A stretch of DNA of 64,000 nucleotides from Hyunsoonleella pacifica. Lineage in GTDB: Bacteria; Bacteroidota; Bacteroidia; Flavobacteriales; Flavobacteriaceae. The translations under genes and the position numbers were made by a program. Positions 16,529 to 25,547 of this stretch are shown piece after piece. How positions within the stretch are numbered: the first letter of the stretch is position 1; each line of letters begins with the position of its first letter. The stretch lies in the NCBI RefSeq assembly GCF_004310335.1, contig NZ_SIRS01000005.1, forward strand, positions 186,001 to 250,000, in the 5' to 3' direction. The notes beneath the pieces are model-generated. The model was not told where the DNA came from. It made no database searches and was given only the letters and a program-made list of their open reading frames with translations.

Positions 16529-17557
16529 ATGGGATTTTTTGACTTCTTAACCGAAGACATAGCTATTGATTTAGGTACTGCTAATACCTTGATTATTCAT
16601 AACGACAAAGTAGTTGTGGATGCGCCTTCTATTGTAGCCAGAGACAGGGTTAACAATAAAATTATTGCTGTAGGACAGGAAGCGAGTTTAATGCAAGGAA
16701 AAACCCATGAAAACATTAAAACCATTCGTCCTTTAAAAGATGGTGTAATTGCAGACTTTGATGCCTCAGAGCAAATGATAAGTATGTTTATTAAAAACAT
16801 ACCTGCATTAAAAAAGAAATTTTTCACTCCAGCTTTACGCATGGTAATTTGTATTCCTTCTGGAATTACTGAAGTGGAGATGCGTGCTGTAAAAGAAAGT
16901 GCTGAACGTGTAAATGGTAAAGAAGTATATTTAATTCACGAGCCTATGGCTGCTGCTATAGGTATTGGTGTAGATATCATGCAACCCAAAGGAAATATGG
17001 TAGTTGATATAGGTGGTGGTACTACTGAAATTGCTGTTATTGCACTTGGGGGTATAGTTTGTGATAAATCGGTAAAAATTGCAGGAGATGTGTTTACCAA
17101 TGATATTGTATACTACATGAGAACTCAGCATAATTTATATGTTGGAGAACGTACTGCTGAAAAAATTAAAATACAAATTGGTGCTGCAACCGAAGATTTA
17201 GAATTACCTCCAGAAGATATGAGTGTTCAAGGACGCGACTTATTGACTGGAAAACCAAAACAAGTTTCAATTTCGTTTAGAGAAATTGCAAAAGCACTTG
17301 ATAAATCAATTTTGAGAATTGAAGATGCAGTAATGGAAACTTTAGGACAAACACCTCCTGAATTAGCCGCAGACATATACAATACAGGTATTTATTTAGC
17401 TGGTGGAGGATCCATGCTACGTGGTTTAGATAAACGATTATCGCAAAAAACAGATTTACCTGTTTATATTGCCGAAGACCCTTTACGAGCTGTTGTTAGA
17501 GGTACAGGTATTACACTTAAAAACTTACCTAAATATAAAAGTGTATTGATAAAGTAA
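16529..17557 (+). CDS. mreB: Rod shape-determining protein MreB
   Basis: 342 residues, full MreB length, actin fold. It has an N-terminal amphipathic MGFFDFLTEDIAIDLGTANT (membrane contact and phosphate-1 loop), VVDIGGGTTEIAVIAL (phosphate-2, about residues 155-170) and GIYLAGGGSMLRGLDK (adenosine motif, about 288-303). It polymerises under the inner membrane and guides the elongasome for lateral wall synthesis. It heads the mreBCD-PBP2-rodA gene run, separated from mreC by 190 bases carrying a family A repeat that may partly separate expression. Confidence 0.98.
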   Translation: MGFFDFLTEDIAIDLGTANTLIIHNDKVVVDAPSIVARDRVNNKIIAVGQEASLMQGKTHENIKTIRPLKDGVIADFDASEQMISMFIKNIPALKKKFFTPALRMVICIPSGITEVEMRAVKESAERVNGKEVYLIHEPMAAAIGIGVDIMQPKGNMVVDIGGGTTEIAVIALGGIVCDKSVKIAGDVFTNDIVYYMRTQHNLYVGERTAEKIKIQIGAATEDLELPPEDMSVQGRDLLTGKPKQVSISFREIAKALDKSILRIEDAVMETLGQTPPELAADIYNTGIYLAGGGSMLRGLDKRLSQKTDLPVYIAEDPLRAVVRGTGITLKNLPKYKSVLIK

Positions 17558-17621
17558 GCCCTTTTTAAAAATGCTGTAATATGTTTAAGGACGTTATTTT
17601 AAAATCCACAAATGCATCTTA

Positions 17622-17715
17622 TGCGTTAGGGATTGCAGCGGCATCCTTTTTTGCATTTTGTAGCAAAAAAGATATAGTGAAAAGCCCGACCACGCCAAAG
17701 CGTGGTAACGTCCAA
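17622..17715 (+). repeat. Dispersed structured element, family A copy 2
   Basis: Opens TGCGTTAGGGATTGCAGCGG. It contains two clear hairpins, CTTTTTTGC...GCAAAAAAG and CCACGC-CAAA-GCGTGG, around AGTGAAAAGCCCGACC, and ends GTAACGTCC. It lies between mreB and mreC within a same-strand gene run. Confidence 0.75.
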
Positions 17716-17747
17716 AATACAACCATTAACAATTAGGTTAATAAACC

Positions 17748-18566
17748 ATGCAACAGATTATAAACTTTATAATACGGAACAAAAACTTTTTATTGTTCTT
17801 ATTGCTTTTTGGTATTGGTCTTATTTTCACAATTCAATCTCACTCTTATCATAAAAGTAGGTTTGTTAATTCTGCTAATTTTTTAAGTGGCGGTGTTTAT
17901 AATTCAGTAAACAATATTAGTTCTTATTTTGACTTAAGAGCTCAAAATCAATTATTAGCTGAAGAGAATAAACGCTTAAATGAATTATTATTCAATAGTA
18001 AAACGGATAATGATTCTACAACAGAGCATATTCCTAATACGCTAAATTACGCCTATACTGCAGCTAATGTTATTCGTAATAATTACAGTTTAACCAATAA
18101 TTTTTTATTAGTAAATAGAGGCAAAAACGATAGTATTAATGAAGACTTTGGTGTAATTTCTACATTAGGTATTGTTGGGATTATAGATGGTGTTTCCAAC
18201 AATTACGCGAGGGTAATTTCCATCTTAAATTCTAAAAGCAGTATTAGCGTTACTCTTAAAAAATCAGGACATATTGGTTCTTTAACATGGAATGGTAATT
18301 CTCCAAATATTATTCAACTTATTGATGTTGAAAAAATAGCACCTGTTTCAGTAGGCGATACCATTGTTACTTCAGGACAATCCCTAATTTTTCCTAAAAA
18401 CATACCTGTTGGAACTGTATTAAATTCTAAGCTAGACGCCACTGAAAACTTCTATGAGATAGATGTGAAATTATTTAACGACATGACTAGTATTGAGCAT
18501 GTTTATATTATTAAAAACACCAATAAAAAAGAGATTGAAACTTTACTAGAAAACACCAATGAATAG
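17748..18566 (+). CDS. mreC: Rod shape-determining protein MreC
   Basis: 272 residues. It has a short cytoplasmic start, one membrane helix (FLLFLLLFGIGLIFTIQS, about 14-31), a periplasmic coiled coil (about 60-90, LRAQNQLLAEENKRLNELL) and two beta-barrel subdomains. Typical MreC segments are visible: VNRGKNDSINEDFGVISTLGIVGII, RVISILNSKSSISV and GDTIVTSGQSLIFPKNIPVGTV. It forms periplasmic filaments that activate PBP2. It overlaps mreD by 8 bases. Confidence 0.96.
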   Translation: MQQIINFIIRNKNFLLFLLLFGIGLIFTIQSHSYHKSRFVNSANFLSGGVYNSVNNISSYFDLRAQNQLLAEENKRLNELLFNSKTDNDSTTEHIPNTLNYAYTAANVIRNNYSLTNNFLLVNRGKNDSINEDFGVISTLGIVGIIDGVSNNYARVISILNSKSSISVTLKKSGHIGSLTWNGNSPNIIQLIDVEKIAPVSVGDTIVTSGQSLIFPKNIPVGTVLNSKLDATENFYEIDVKLFNDMTSIEHVYIIKNTNKKEIETLLENTNE

Positions 18567-19062
18567 TATTATAACTGGACAAAGTATTAGGTTTATTTTA
18601 CTTGTATTATTTCAGGTAATACTGTTTAATCACATTAATTTTTTAGGTTATATCAATCCATACATTTATATCATCTTTATTATTTTCTATCCTATAAAAA
18701 ATAACCGTTTGTTATTTCTATTTCTTGCTTTTTTAATAGGATTAACGGTTGATATGTTTTCGGATTCAGGTGGTATTCATGCCTCTGCTTCTGTTTTTAT
18801 TGCTTATGCAAGACCCGCCTTTTTGAAGTTCTCATTTGGTACTATGTATGAGCATAATAATGTTAAGTTTGATAATACGGACTTTGGAGCAAAACTTACT
18901 TATATAGCTCTATTAGCTTTATTACATCACATTATTTTATTTTCCTTAGAAATATTTAGTATTTCTAGGATACTAATGGTATTTCAAAAAACGTTATTCT
19001 CAGGTATATTTACTATTTTAATGATTACGTTAATTTCAATCATTTTTAGTCGAAAAAACTAA
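18559..19062 (+). CDS. mreD: Rod shape-determining protein MreD
   Basis: 167 residues, a polytopic inner-membrane protein with about five helices (FILLVLFQVILFNHINFLGY, YIYIIFIIFYPI, LLFLFLAFLIGLTVDMFSDSG and others). The LTVDMFSDSGGIHASA segment is characteristic of flavobacterial MreD. It works with MreC to control PBP2-RodA. It overlaps mreC by 8 bases, and its stop codon overlaps the PBP2 start, so the operon is tightly coupled. Confidence 0.93.
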   Translation: MNSIITGQSIRFILLVLFQVILFNHINFLGYINPYIYIIFIIFYPIKNNRLLFLFLAFLIGLTVDMFSDSGGIHASASVFIAYARPAFLKFSFGTMYEHNNVKFDNTDFGAKLTYIALLALLHHIILFSLEIFSISRILMVFQKTLFSGIFTILMITLISIIFSRKN

Positions 19063-20999
19063 TGAGGCAATTTTTACTTTTCTTATTGGTTATTCTATGT
19101 GGCTTTACCTTTATTGGTAGGTTATTTTACCTGCAAATTTATAAAGGACGGTCAAATAGTTTACATGATGACAATGCCATACGAAAAGTTTGGGATTATC
19201 CTAAACGCGGTTTTGTTTATGACAGAAATGGAAAACTTCTAGTTGGCAACCAACCTTCTTATGATGTTATGGTTATACCTAGAGAAGTTGGAGAATTTGA
19301 TATCGATGAATTTTGTAAGCTTTTAAAAATATCACGAGAAACTTACGATAAAAAACTAGACCGCGCTAAACGCTACTCTCCCAGACTAGCTTCTCCTTTT
19401 GTCCCGCAACTTTCTAAGCAAGATTACGCAGTACTTCAAGAAAAAATGCGAAAGTTTGAAGGTTTTTATATTCAAAAAAGACCTTTAAGAAAATATGAAA
19501 CCACTATTGGAGCTAACGTACTAGGAGATATTGGAGAAGTAAACAACAGAGATATAAAGAACGATCCTTACTACCAAATGGGAGATTTAAAAGGAAAAAA
19601 TGGAGTAGAAGCATCTTACGAAAAAACCTTGAGAGGCGTTAAAGGTATTAAGCGTATTTTAAGAGACAGATTTAACAAAGATATTGGTCCATACAAAGAT
19701 GGTAAGTTTGATTCCCTGCCAGAACAGGGCAAAGACATAACCATAACTATTGATGCAAACTTACAAGCTTATGGCGAACTGCTAATGGAAAACAAACGTG
19801 GTGGTGTAATTGCCCTTGAGCCCTCTTCCGGAGAAATTTTAGCCATGGTAGCTGCACCTACTTACGATCCTAATATCCTAGTGGGTAGAGAGCGTTCAAA
19901 AAACTTTACTAAGTTATTACGTGACAAAATTGCTAATCCATTATTTAATAGAAGTATTCAGGGCGTTTACGCACCGGGTTCGCCTTTTAAACTTATGAAT
20001 GCTTTAATTGCTTTGCAAGAAGATGTTATTACGCCAGATGAAAAAATCACATGTTATGCTGGCTACAAATATGGCAACCGCTTTATGAAATGTCACTGTT
20101 ATAGAGGAAGACGTAATAATATGATTACTGGCATACAAGAATCTTGCAATGCATACTTTGCAACGACTTATAGACGTATTTTAGACAAATCTGGTAATGC
20201 ATCTGTAGGTATTGATACTTGGAGCAAACATGCACAAAGTTTTGGGCTTGGTAATTTTTTAAATAATGATTTATATGTAGGCCAAAAAGGACGTATACCA
20301 GATAGGGCGTATTATAAACACGTATACCCAAAAACATTTTATTCAACATATACTATCTCTAATGCTATAGGACAAGGAGAAGTAGTTACTACCCCCATAC
20401 AACTAGCTAATATGACCTGCGCCATTGCCAACAGAGGGTATTATTACACACCACATATTATTAAAAATATTGAGGATGAGACACTGCCAGATAATTTTAC
20501 AAAGCCAAAATATACTACGATAGACAAAACTCATTTTGAACCCATAATTGAGGGGATGCATGCTGTTTACAAAAACGGAACAGCAAAATTCTTAAACATT
20601 AAAGGTATTGACATTTGTGGTAAGACTGGTACAGTAGAAAACTTTGCGATTATCGATAGTGTAAGAACACAACTAACCGACCATTCCATTTTTGTTGCTT
20701 TTGCTCCTAAGGAAAATCCCAAGATTGCCATTGCTGTTTTTGTTGAAAATGGTTATTGGGGTAGCCGTTTTGCTGGGAAAGTAGCAAGTTTAATGATTGA
20801 AAAACATATTAAAGGACAGATAACGAGAACAGATTTGGAAGAGTGGCTTTTAAAGCATTCATTAGAAAACGAATATGCTAAACCTTATTCAGGAATTCCT
20901 TTTAATATTAATGGTAAAACGCAATTGCAAATTATTGAAGAACCAGAGTACTACCGTTTAAAACGTAAGTTAAACCAACTTAACACTACTGCCAACTAA
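19062..20999 (+). CDS. mrdA: Penicillin-binding protein 2
   Basis: 645 residues. An N-terminal membrane anchor (4-24) and PBP dimerisation domain (about 45-215: RGFVYDRNGKLL, GDLKGKNGVEASYEKTLRG) precede the transpeptidase domain. Active-site motifs: Ser307-Pro-Phe-Lys310 (SxxK, in YAPGSPFKLMNA), Ser361-Cys-Asn363 (SxN), and Lys521-Thr-Gly (KTG, in CGKTGTVEN). It cross-links lateral-wall peptidoglycan with RodA as the glycosyltransferase. The stop codon overlaps the rodA start by one base, so stoichiometric translation is likely. Confidence 0.96.
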   Translation: MRQFLLFLLVILCGFTFIGRLFYLQIYKGRSNSLHDDNAIRKVWDYPKRGFVYDRNGKLLVGNQPSYDVMVIPREVGEFDIDEFCKLLKISRETYDKKLDRAKRYSPRLASPFVPQLSKQDYAVLQEKMRKFEGFYIQKRPLRKYETTIGANVLGDIGEVNNRDIKNDPYYQMGDLKGKNGVEASYEKTLRGVKGIKRILRDRFNKDIGPYKDGKFDSLPEQGKDITITIDANLQAYGELLMENKRGGVIALEPSSGEILAMVAAPTYDPNILVGRERSKNFTKLLRDKIANPLFNRSIQGVYAPGSPFKLMNALIALQEDVITPDEKITCYAGYKYGNRFMKCHCYRGRRNNMITGIQESCNAYFATTYRRILDKSGNASVGIDTWSKHAQSFGLGNFLNNDLYVGQKGRIPDRAYYKHVYPKTFYSTYTISNAIGQGEVVTTPIQLANMTCAIANRGYYYTPHIIKNIEDETLPDNFTKPKYTTIDKTHFEPIIEGMHAVYKNGTAKFLNIKGIDICGKTGTVENFAIIDSVRTQLTDHSIFVAFAPKENPKIAIAVFVENGYWGSRFAGKVASLMIEKHIKGQITRTDLEEWLLKHSLENEYAKPYSGIPFNINGKTQLQIIEEPEYYRLKRKLNQLNTTAN

Positions 21000-22276
21000 T
21001 GGTTAGAGAATCAAATAGATATTTTAAATTCGATTGGGTTACTATTATTATTTTTTTACTTTTAGTAGGATTTGGTTGGCTTAACATTTTATCAGCTTCG
21101 CATACGGGAACAGATATTAATTATTTTGATTTCACGAAACCCTTTGCTAAACAATTAGCATTTATTTGCTTAACTCTAATATTAATAGTATTGCTCTTAG
21201 CTATAGATGCCAAGTTCTATGAACGCTTTGCAAGTATTTTTTATATTATCTCAATGTTATCTCTTGTTGGGCTTTTTCTTTTTGGAAAAAATGTAAATGG
21301 TGCTACCTCATGGTACGCTATAGGAAGTTTTACCCTTCAACCTAGTGAATTTGCCAAAGCCGCTACTGCTCTTGCTGTTGCTAAATATATAAGTGATTTA
21401 AACACAGATATAAACACACTAAAAGACCAACTTCGTACGTTCCTTATTATACTTATTCCTGCCATTTTAGTTTTGTTACAAAATGATACTGGGAGTACTG
21501 TAGTTTATGGTGCTTTCTTTTTTGTATTATACCGTGAAGGTTTACCAAAAACATACCTTATCATTGGTGGTTTGATAGTACTACTCTCTATACTTGCTCT
21601 TAAATTTGGTGCATTAGTTACTACTGTTATAGCTACTTTAGTAATGTTATTTCTATATTTTTTTAGCAAACGTAAAGTTTCAATACTTCAAAGTGTATTT
21701 GTAATCATTATAAGTGCTTCCTTAAGTTTTGGCTTACAATTTTTTTACAAAAGTATATTAAAGTCACATCAACAAGATAGAATTAGCTTATGGTTAGGCT
21801 TAGAAAAAGACCCCGAAAAACTAGAGGCTATGAAACGTACATTTGCCTACAACCTCAACGAATCTGAAAAAGCCATAAGTTCTGGAGGTTTTACAGGTAA
21901 AGGTTTTATGGAAGGTACTCGTACTACTGGTAAGTTTGTACCAGAGCAACATACCGATTATATTTTTAGTACCGTAGGCGAGGAATGGGGCTTTTTGGGC
22001 ACCACCCTTGTTGTGATACTTTTTGTACTACTTATACTAAGAGTTTTGCATTTAGCCGAACTTCAAAAATCACAGTTTAGCCGTGTATATGGTTATGGTG
22101 TTGCTTCTATCATTTTTATGCATTTTATGATTAATATTGGTATGGTTATGGGATTAATTCCAACTATAGGTATTCCTCTACCAATGTTTAGTTATGGTGG
22201 GTCCGGTTTATGGGCATTCACTATTTTACTATTTATTTTTATTAAATTGGATTCTAATCGGATTAACGAATGGTAG
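20999..22276 (+). CDS. rodA: Peptidoglycan glycosyltransferase RodA
   Basis: 425 residues of the SEDS family with about ten membrane helices. Diagnostic segments: SWYAIGSFTLQPSEFAKAA (about 105-123, the catalytic-loop region lies later), FVPEQHTDYIFSTVGEEWGF (about 310-329, with the functionally important Glu/Asp of SEDS enzymes) and the terminal PTIGIPLPMFSYGGSGLW. It polymerises lipid II during elongation, paired with PBP2 encoded just upstream. It is the last gene of the coupled elongasome run; the deformylase gene follows 28 bases later. Confidence 0.97.
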   Translation: MVRESNRYFKFDWVTIIIFLLLVGFGWLNILSASHTGTDINYFDFTKPFAKQLAFICLTLILIVLLLAIDAKFYERFASIFYIISMLSLVGLFLFGKNVNGATSWYAIGSFTLQPSEFAKAATALAVAKYISDLNTDINTLKDQLRTFLIILIPAILVLLQNDTGSTVVYGAFFFVLYREGLPKTYLIIGGLIVLLSILALKFGALVTTVIATLVMLFLYFFSKRKVSILQSVFVIIISASLSFGLQFFYKSILKSHQQDRISLWLGLEKDPEKLEAMKRTFAYNLNESEKAISSGGFTGKGFMEGTRTTGKFVPEQHTDYIFSTVGEEWGFLGTTLVVILFVLLILRVLHLAELQKSQFSRVYGYGVASIIFMHFMINIGMVMGLIPTIGIPLPMFSYGGSGLWAFTILLFIFIKLDSNRINEW

Positions 22277-22304
22277 ATAACTCGTATTTAATCAACTTAT
22301 CCAA

Positions 22305-22922
22305 ATGAAAAAAATTATATTTTTTGCATTTAGTATTCTTTTAATTTCTGGTTGTTCTAGCTCTAAATATCTAAAATCCTTTTCTTTTTCATCAGAAGAA
22401 AAACAGCTTATTACAAATGGAGATAGTTTAGCGCCAATGCGCGTGTATAAAATATCTAGCACAACAGACTCTTTAGTATTGCGAACTAAAAGCACATATA
22501 TTAAACCAGACCCCGAAAATATCGTACTTAAAAAATTCGTTAAGCGTTTGTACACCACAGTAAGAGATAGTATGTCTATGGGTGTTGGTATTGCAGCACC
22601 GCAAGTTGGTATTTTAAAAAACATTATTTGGGTGCAACGTTTGGATAAGGAGGGTTTACCTTTTGAAGTTTACCTAAACCCCAAAATCATTAATTATTCT
22701 ACAACAACACAAACGGTAAGGGAAGGATGTCTTTCCATCCCTGATAGGAGCGAAACCCTTAGCAGTCGGTCAGAGAAAATTATCATTGAGTATGATACGA
22801 TGCAAGGGCAATATAAATCTGAAACCGTTGAGGGATTTACTGCAGTTATTTTTCAACATGAAATCGATCACCTTAATGGGATTTTATATCTAGACCATCT
22901 GCAGAAAGAATTAAAAAACTAA
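22305..22922 (+). CDS. Lipoprotein-type peptide deformylase homologue
   Basis: 205 residues. The N-terminus is a lipoprotein signal (MKKIIFFAFSILLISGC, lipobox Cys17, followed by SSSK), unlike cytoplasmic Def enzymes. The body carries all three deformylase motifs: GVGIAAPQVG (93-102), EGCLSIP (140-146, metal ligand Cys142) and QHEIDHLNG with the metal ligands His185 and His189. The catalytic set is thus intact in a protein predicted to sit in the envelope. Substrates there are unknown: formyl groups on exported or foreign peptides, or another amidase activity. It follows rodA by 28 bases and may be read through from the elongasome operon. Confidence 0.85.
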   Translation: MKKIIFFAFSILLISGCSSSKYLKSFSFSSEEKQLITNGDSLAPMRVYKISSTTDSLVLRTKSTYIKPDPENIVLKKFVKRLYTTVRDSMSMGVGIAAPQVGILKNIIWVQRLDKEGLPFEVYLNPKIINYSTTTQTVREGCLSIPDRSETLSSRSEKIIIEYDTMQGQYKSETVEGFTAVIFQHEIDHLNGILYLDHLQKELKN

Positions 22923-23142
22923 AACATACATTCCTATATCGAGGTTTTACCTTCGTTATTATTTGAGGTAATATATAGATTCCTGAGGCAGTTTTTAGCA
23001 AAGAGAAATATAAGGAACCAAAATAAAACACCCTTATTTTACGAAATCTTTATTTAATACTCATCTAAACACTTATTTTAATAATTTATATTCATCGCAA
23101 TAGCATTATTCATGAATATTATTTATCTTTTTTTAAATTTTA

Positions 23143-24609
23143 TTGAAAGACTCTCAAAAACAAAGTATGCAAAATTCATCACTTTTTTCTTCTTATGATT
23201 TTTTAAAAGATACTTGGGATGAAATGTTTACCACTAACCAAAAATTGCGCGAACAGTATAATACAATTACTAGTTATTTAAGTAACACATCGGAAGATGA
23301 ACTGACTAAAAAAGAGGATCTTTCCAAACAACTCTTTATGAACCAAGGTGTTACCTTTACTGTTTACAATGATGAAAAAGGTATTGAGAAAATTTTTCCT
23401 TTCGATATTTTACCAAGAATCCTAACCTACAAAGAATGGGAAAAAATTGAAACTGGTATCAAACAACGTATAACCGCTTTAAACCTATTTTTAAAGGATA
23501 TTTATCATGACCAATATATTTTAAAAGACGGCATAATACCTGTTGATTTGGTGTATTCGTGCCCATATTTTTTACGCGAAATGAAGGGAGTTACACCACC
23601 ACATGATATTTATGTTCACATTACCGGTGTAGATTTAATAAGAAATAACGACGGCGAATTTTATGTTCTCGAAGATAATTTAAGAACCCCCTCTGGTGTA
23701 AGCTATATGTTAGAGAATAGAGAAATTTCTAAACGTATCTTCCCAGGTATTTTACCAAAATGTAACGTTCTTACAGTATCTAACTACCCAAACATACTGT
23801 ACAAAAAATTAAAAGCTTGTAGTAATCAACCCGACCCGAATGTAGTTTTATTAACTCCTGGAATATACAATTCGGCTTATTACGAGCATACTACACTAGC
23901 ACGTTTAATGGGCATAGAACTCGTTGAAGGTTCCGATCTAGTGGTTAAAGATCATACAGTTTTTATGAAAACCACATTTGGGTTAAAGCGTATTGATGTG
24001 ATATACAGACGTGTTGATGACGATTATTTAGATCCATTAGAATTTAATGCCAACAGTATCTTAGGCGTAGCTGGTATTATGTCTGCTTACAGAAAAGGCA
24101 ACGTTACCATAGTTAATGCACCGGGAACAGGAATAGCAGACGATAAAGCGGTTTATACATTTGTTCCTGATATGATTCGCTACTATTTGAATGAAGAGCC
24201 TATTTTAAAGAATATTGAAACTTACCAATTGGGGAAACCTGAAGATTTAGAATATGTAAAAAATAATATTTCTAAAATGGTAATCAAAAAAACAGATGGT
24301 AGTGGCGGGTATGGCATGCTTATGGGGCACGAAGCCAATAAAAAAGATATCGAAGCTTATTTTAAAACCGTAGATAAAAACCCTGCTGCATATATAGCCC
24401 AACCCATCTTAAAACTTTCTACTGCTCCCTGTTTTATAGATGGAAAATTATCGCCTAGGTGTGTAGATTTAAGGCCATTTGCCATCTATGGTCCAGATGG
24501 AATTGAAATATGCCCCGGTGGCCTAACACGTGTTGCATTAAAAAAAGGTTCATTAGTTGTAAATAGTTCTCAAGGTGGAGGCAGTAAAGACACATGGGTA
24601 ATAAAATAA
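23143..24609 (+). CDS. Circularly permuted ATP-grasp (type 2) protein
   Basis: 488 residues from a TTG codon at 23143, with an in-frame stop nine bases upstream. An ATG at 23167 (MQNSSLFSSYDF) is an equally good start. The protein matches the COG2308 family: QGVTFTVYNDEKGIEKIFPFDILPRIL, ITGVDLIRNNDGEFYVLEDNLRTPSGVSYMLENR, VIKKTDGSGGYGMLMG and the basic PRCVDLRPFAIYG. Circularly permuted ATP-grasp ligases are predicted to make peptide-like amide bonds. It is followed by the alpha-E and transglutaminase genes, the standard trio. Substrate unknown. Confidence 0.92.
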   Translation: MKDSQKQSMQNSSLFSSYDFLKDTWDEMFTTNQKLREQYNTITSYLSNTSEDELTKKEDLSKQLFMNQGVTFTVYNDEKGIEKIFPFDILPRILTYKEWEKIETGIKQRITALNLFLKDIYHDQYILKDGIIPVDLVYSCPYFLREMKGVTPPHDIYVHITGVDLIRNNDGEFYVLEDNLRTPSGVSYMLENREISKRIFPGILPKCNVLTVSNYPNILYKKLKACSNQPDPNVVLLTPGIYNSAYYEHTTLARLMGIELVEGSDLVVKDHTVFMKTTFGLKRIDVIYRRVDDDYLDPLEFNANSILGVAGIMSAYRKGNVTIVNAPGTGIADDKAVYTFVPDMIRYYLNEEPILKNIETYQLGKPEDLEYVKNNISKMVIKKTDGSGGYGMLMGHEANKKDIEAYFKTVDKNPAAYIAQPILKLSTAPCFIDGKLSPRCVDLRPFAIYGPDGIEICPGGLTRVALKKGSLVVNSSQGGGSKDTWVIK

Positions 24610-24613
24610 ATTT

Positions 24614-25540
24614 ATGTTAAGCAGAGTAGCAAATAACTTAATGTGGATGAATCGCTATATGGAGCGCGGGTATAGTATTTTAAGGCTACTTAAAGTAAAT
24701 TTTTCTGCAAACCAAGATTCTCCAGAACTATTCTCTTGGACACCTATTATCAAAAATTATGCTGGACCAGATAGCACATTTCAAACAGAAAACGCTGTAG
24801 AATGTATTGACTTTATGGTTTTTAATATTGATAACCCTAATTCTATTATAAATCTGGTTACAAAGTCAAGAGAAAATGCCAGAAGTGCTCAAGAACACAT
24901 ACCAAGGGAATTGTGGTTAGGCATTAACAGCTACTTCTTGTACTTAAAAGACAGTAATTTACCAGAAAAATTAAAACAACAAGACCCCGTTGTATTTCTA
25001 GACAGATTGTTAAATTATCAGTTGTTACATTATGGTAATATTGATATTACGCAGGAGAGAGGAGCAGCATACTATTTTATGAACGTAGGTAAGTTTTTAG
25101 AACGCGTTATTCAAATTTCTGATTTTACATCTATGAAACTTGTGCAAATTGCAAAAACATCTGACAGTTTAGAGCGCAGTTTCCATTGGAAAAACTTACT
25201 TCTATCTGTGGGAGCTTATCAATTGTTTCTTAAGAAATACAAGTCATCCCTTCAGGAAGATCATGTAATACGTGTTATTTTTCAAGAACAATTATTTCCA
25301 AAATCGCTGTACTACTGTGTTAACAAATTAAGTAGACATATTAATTTACTTATAAGAACCAATGAACTCGTAAAAAACGATTTAGAATTTTTGCTTGGTA
25401 AACTAGAAAGCACCATAAAGTACACTACTATTGAAAACATAAACGAGCAAGGGTTAGAGAATTTTATTGAAAACATAAAACAAGATATTAGAAACATCTC
25501 CATGAGTATTAATAACGTATATTTCTCCACTAAAAGTTAA
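24614..25540 (+). CDS. Alpha-E domain protein
   Basis: 308 residues, all-helical, no signal peptide. It starts MLSRVANNLMWMNRYMERG, the hallmark of the alpha-E (DUF403/COG2307) family, which continues with ARSAQEHIPRELWLGIN and a C-terminal helical bundle. The family almost always accompanies circularly permuted ATP-grasp proteins and transglutaminases, as here: 4 bases after the ligase gene and 7 before the transglutaminase gene. The molecular role of the domain is not known; it is presumably a helper of the ligase reaction. Confidence 0.92.
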   Translation: MLSRVANNLMWMNRYMERGYSILRLLKVNFSANQDSPELFSWTPIIKNYAGPDSTFQTENAVECIDFMVFNIDNPNSIINLVTKSRENARSAQEHIPRELWLGINSYFLYLKDSNLPEKLKQQDPVVFLDRLLNYQLLHYGNIDITQERGAAYYFMNVGKFLERVIQISDFTSMKLVQIAKTSDSLERSFHWKNLLLSVGAYQLFLKKYKSSLQEDHVIRVIFQEQLFPKSLYYCVNKLSRHINLLIRTNELVKNDLEFLLGKLESTIKYTTIENINEQGLENFIENIKQDIRNISMSINNVYFSTKS

Positions 25541-25547
25541 TACTTGT

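Noticed and set aside
22923-23142. Possible gene or RNA in the gap before the ATP-grasp gene
   Set aside because: 220 AT-rich bases with no ORF, hairpin terminator or family repeat that I could support.
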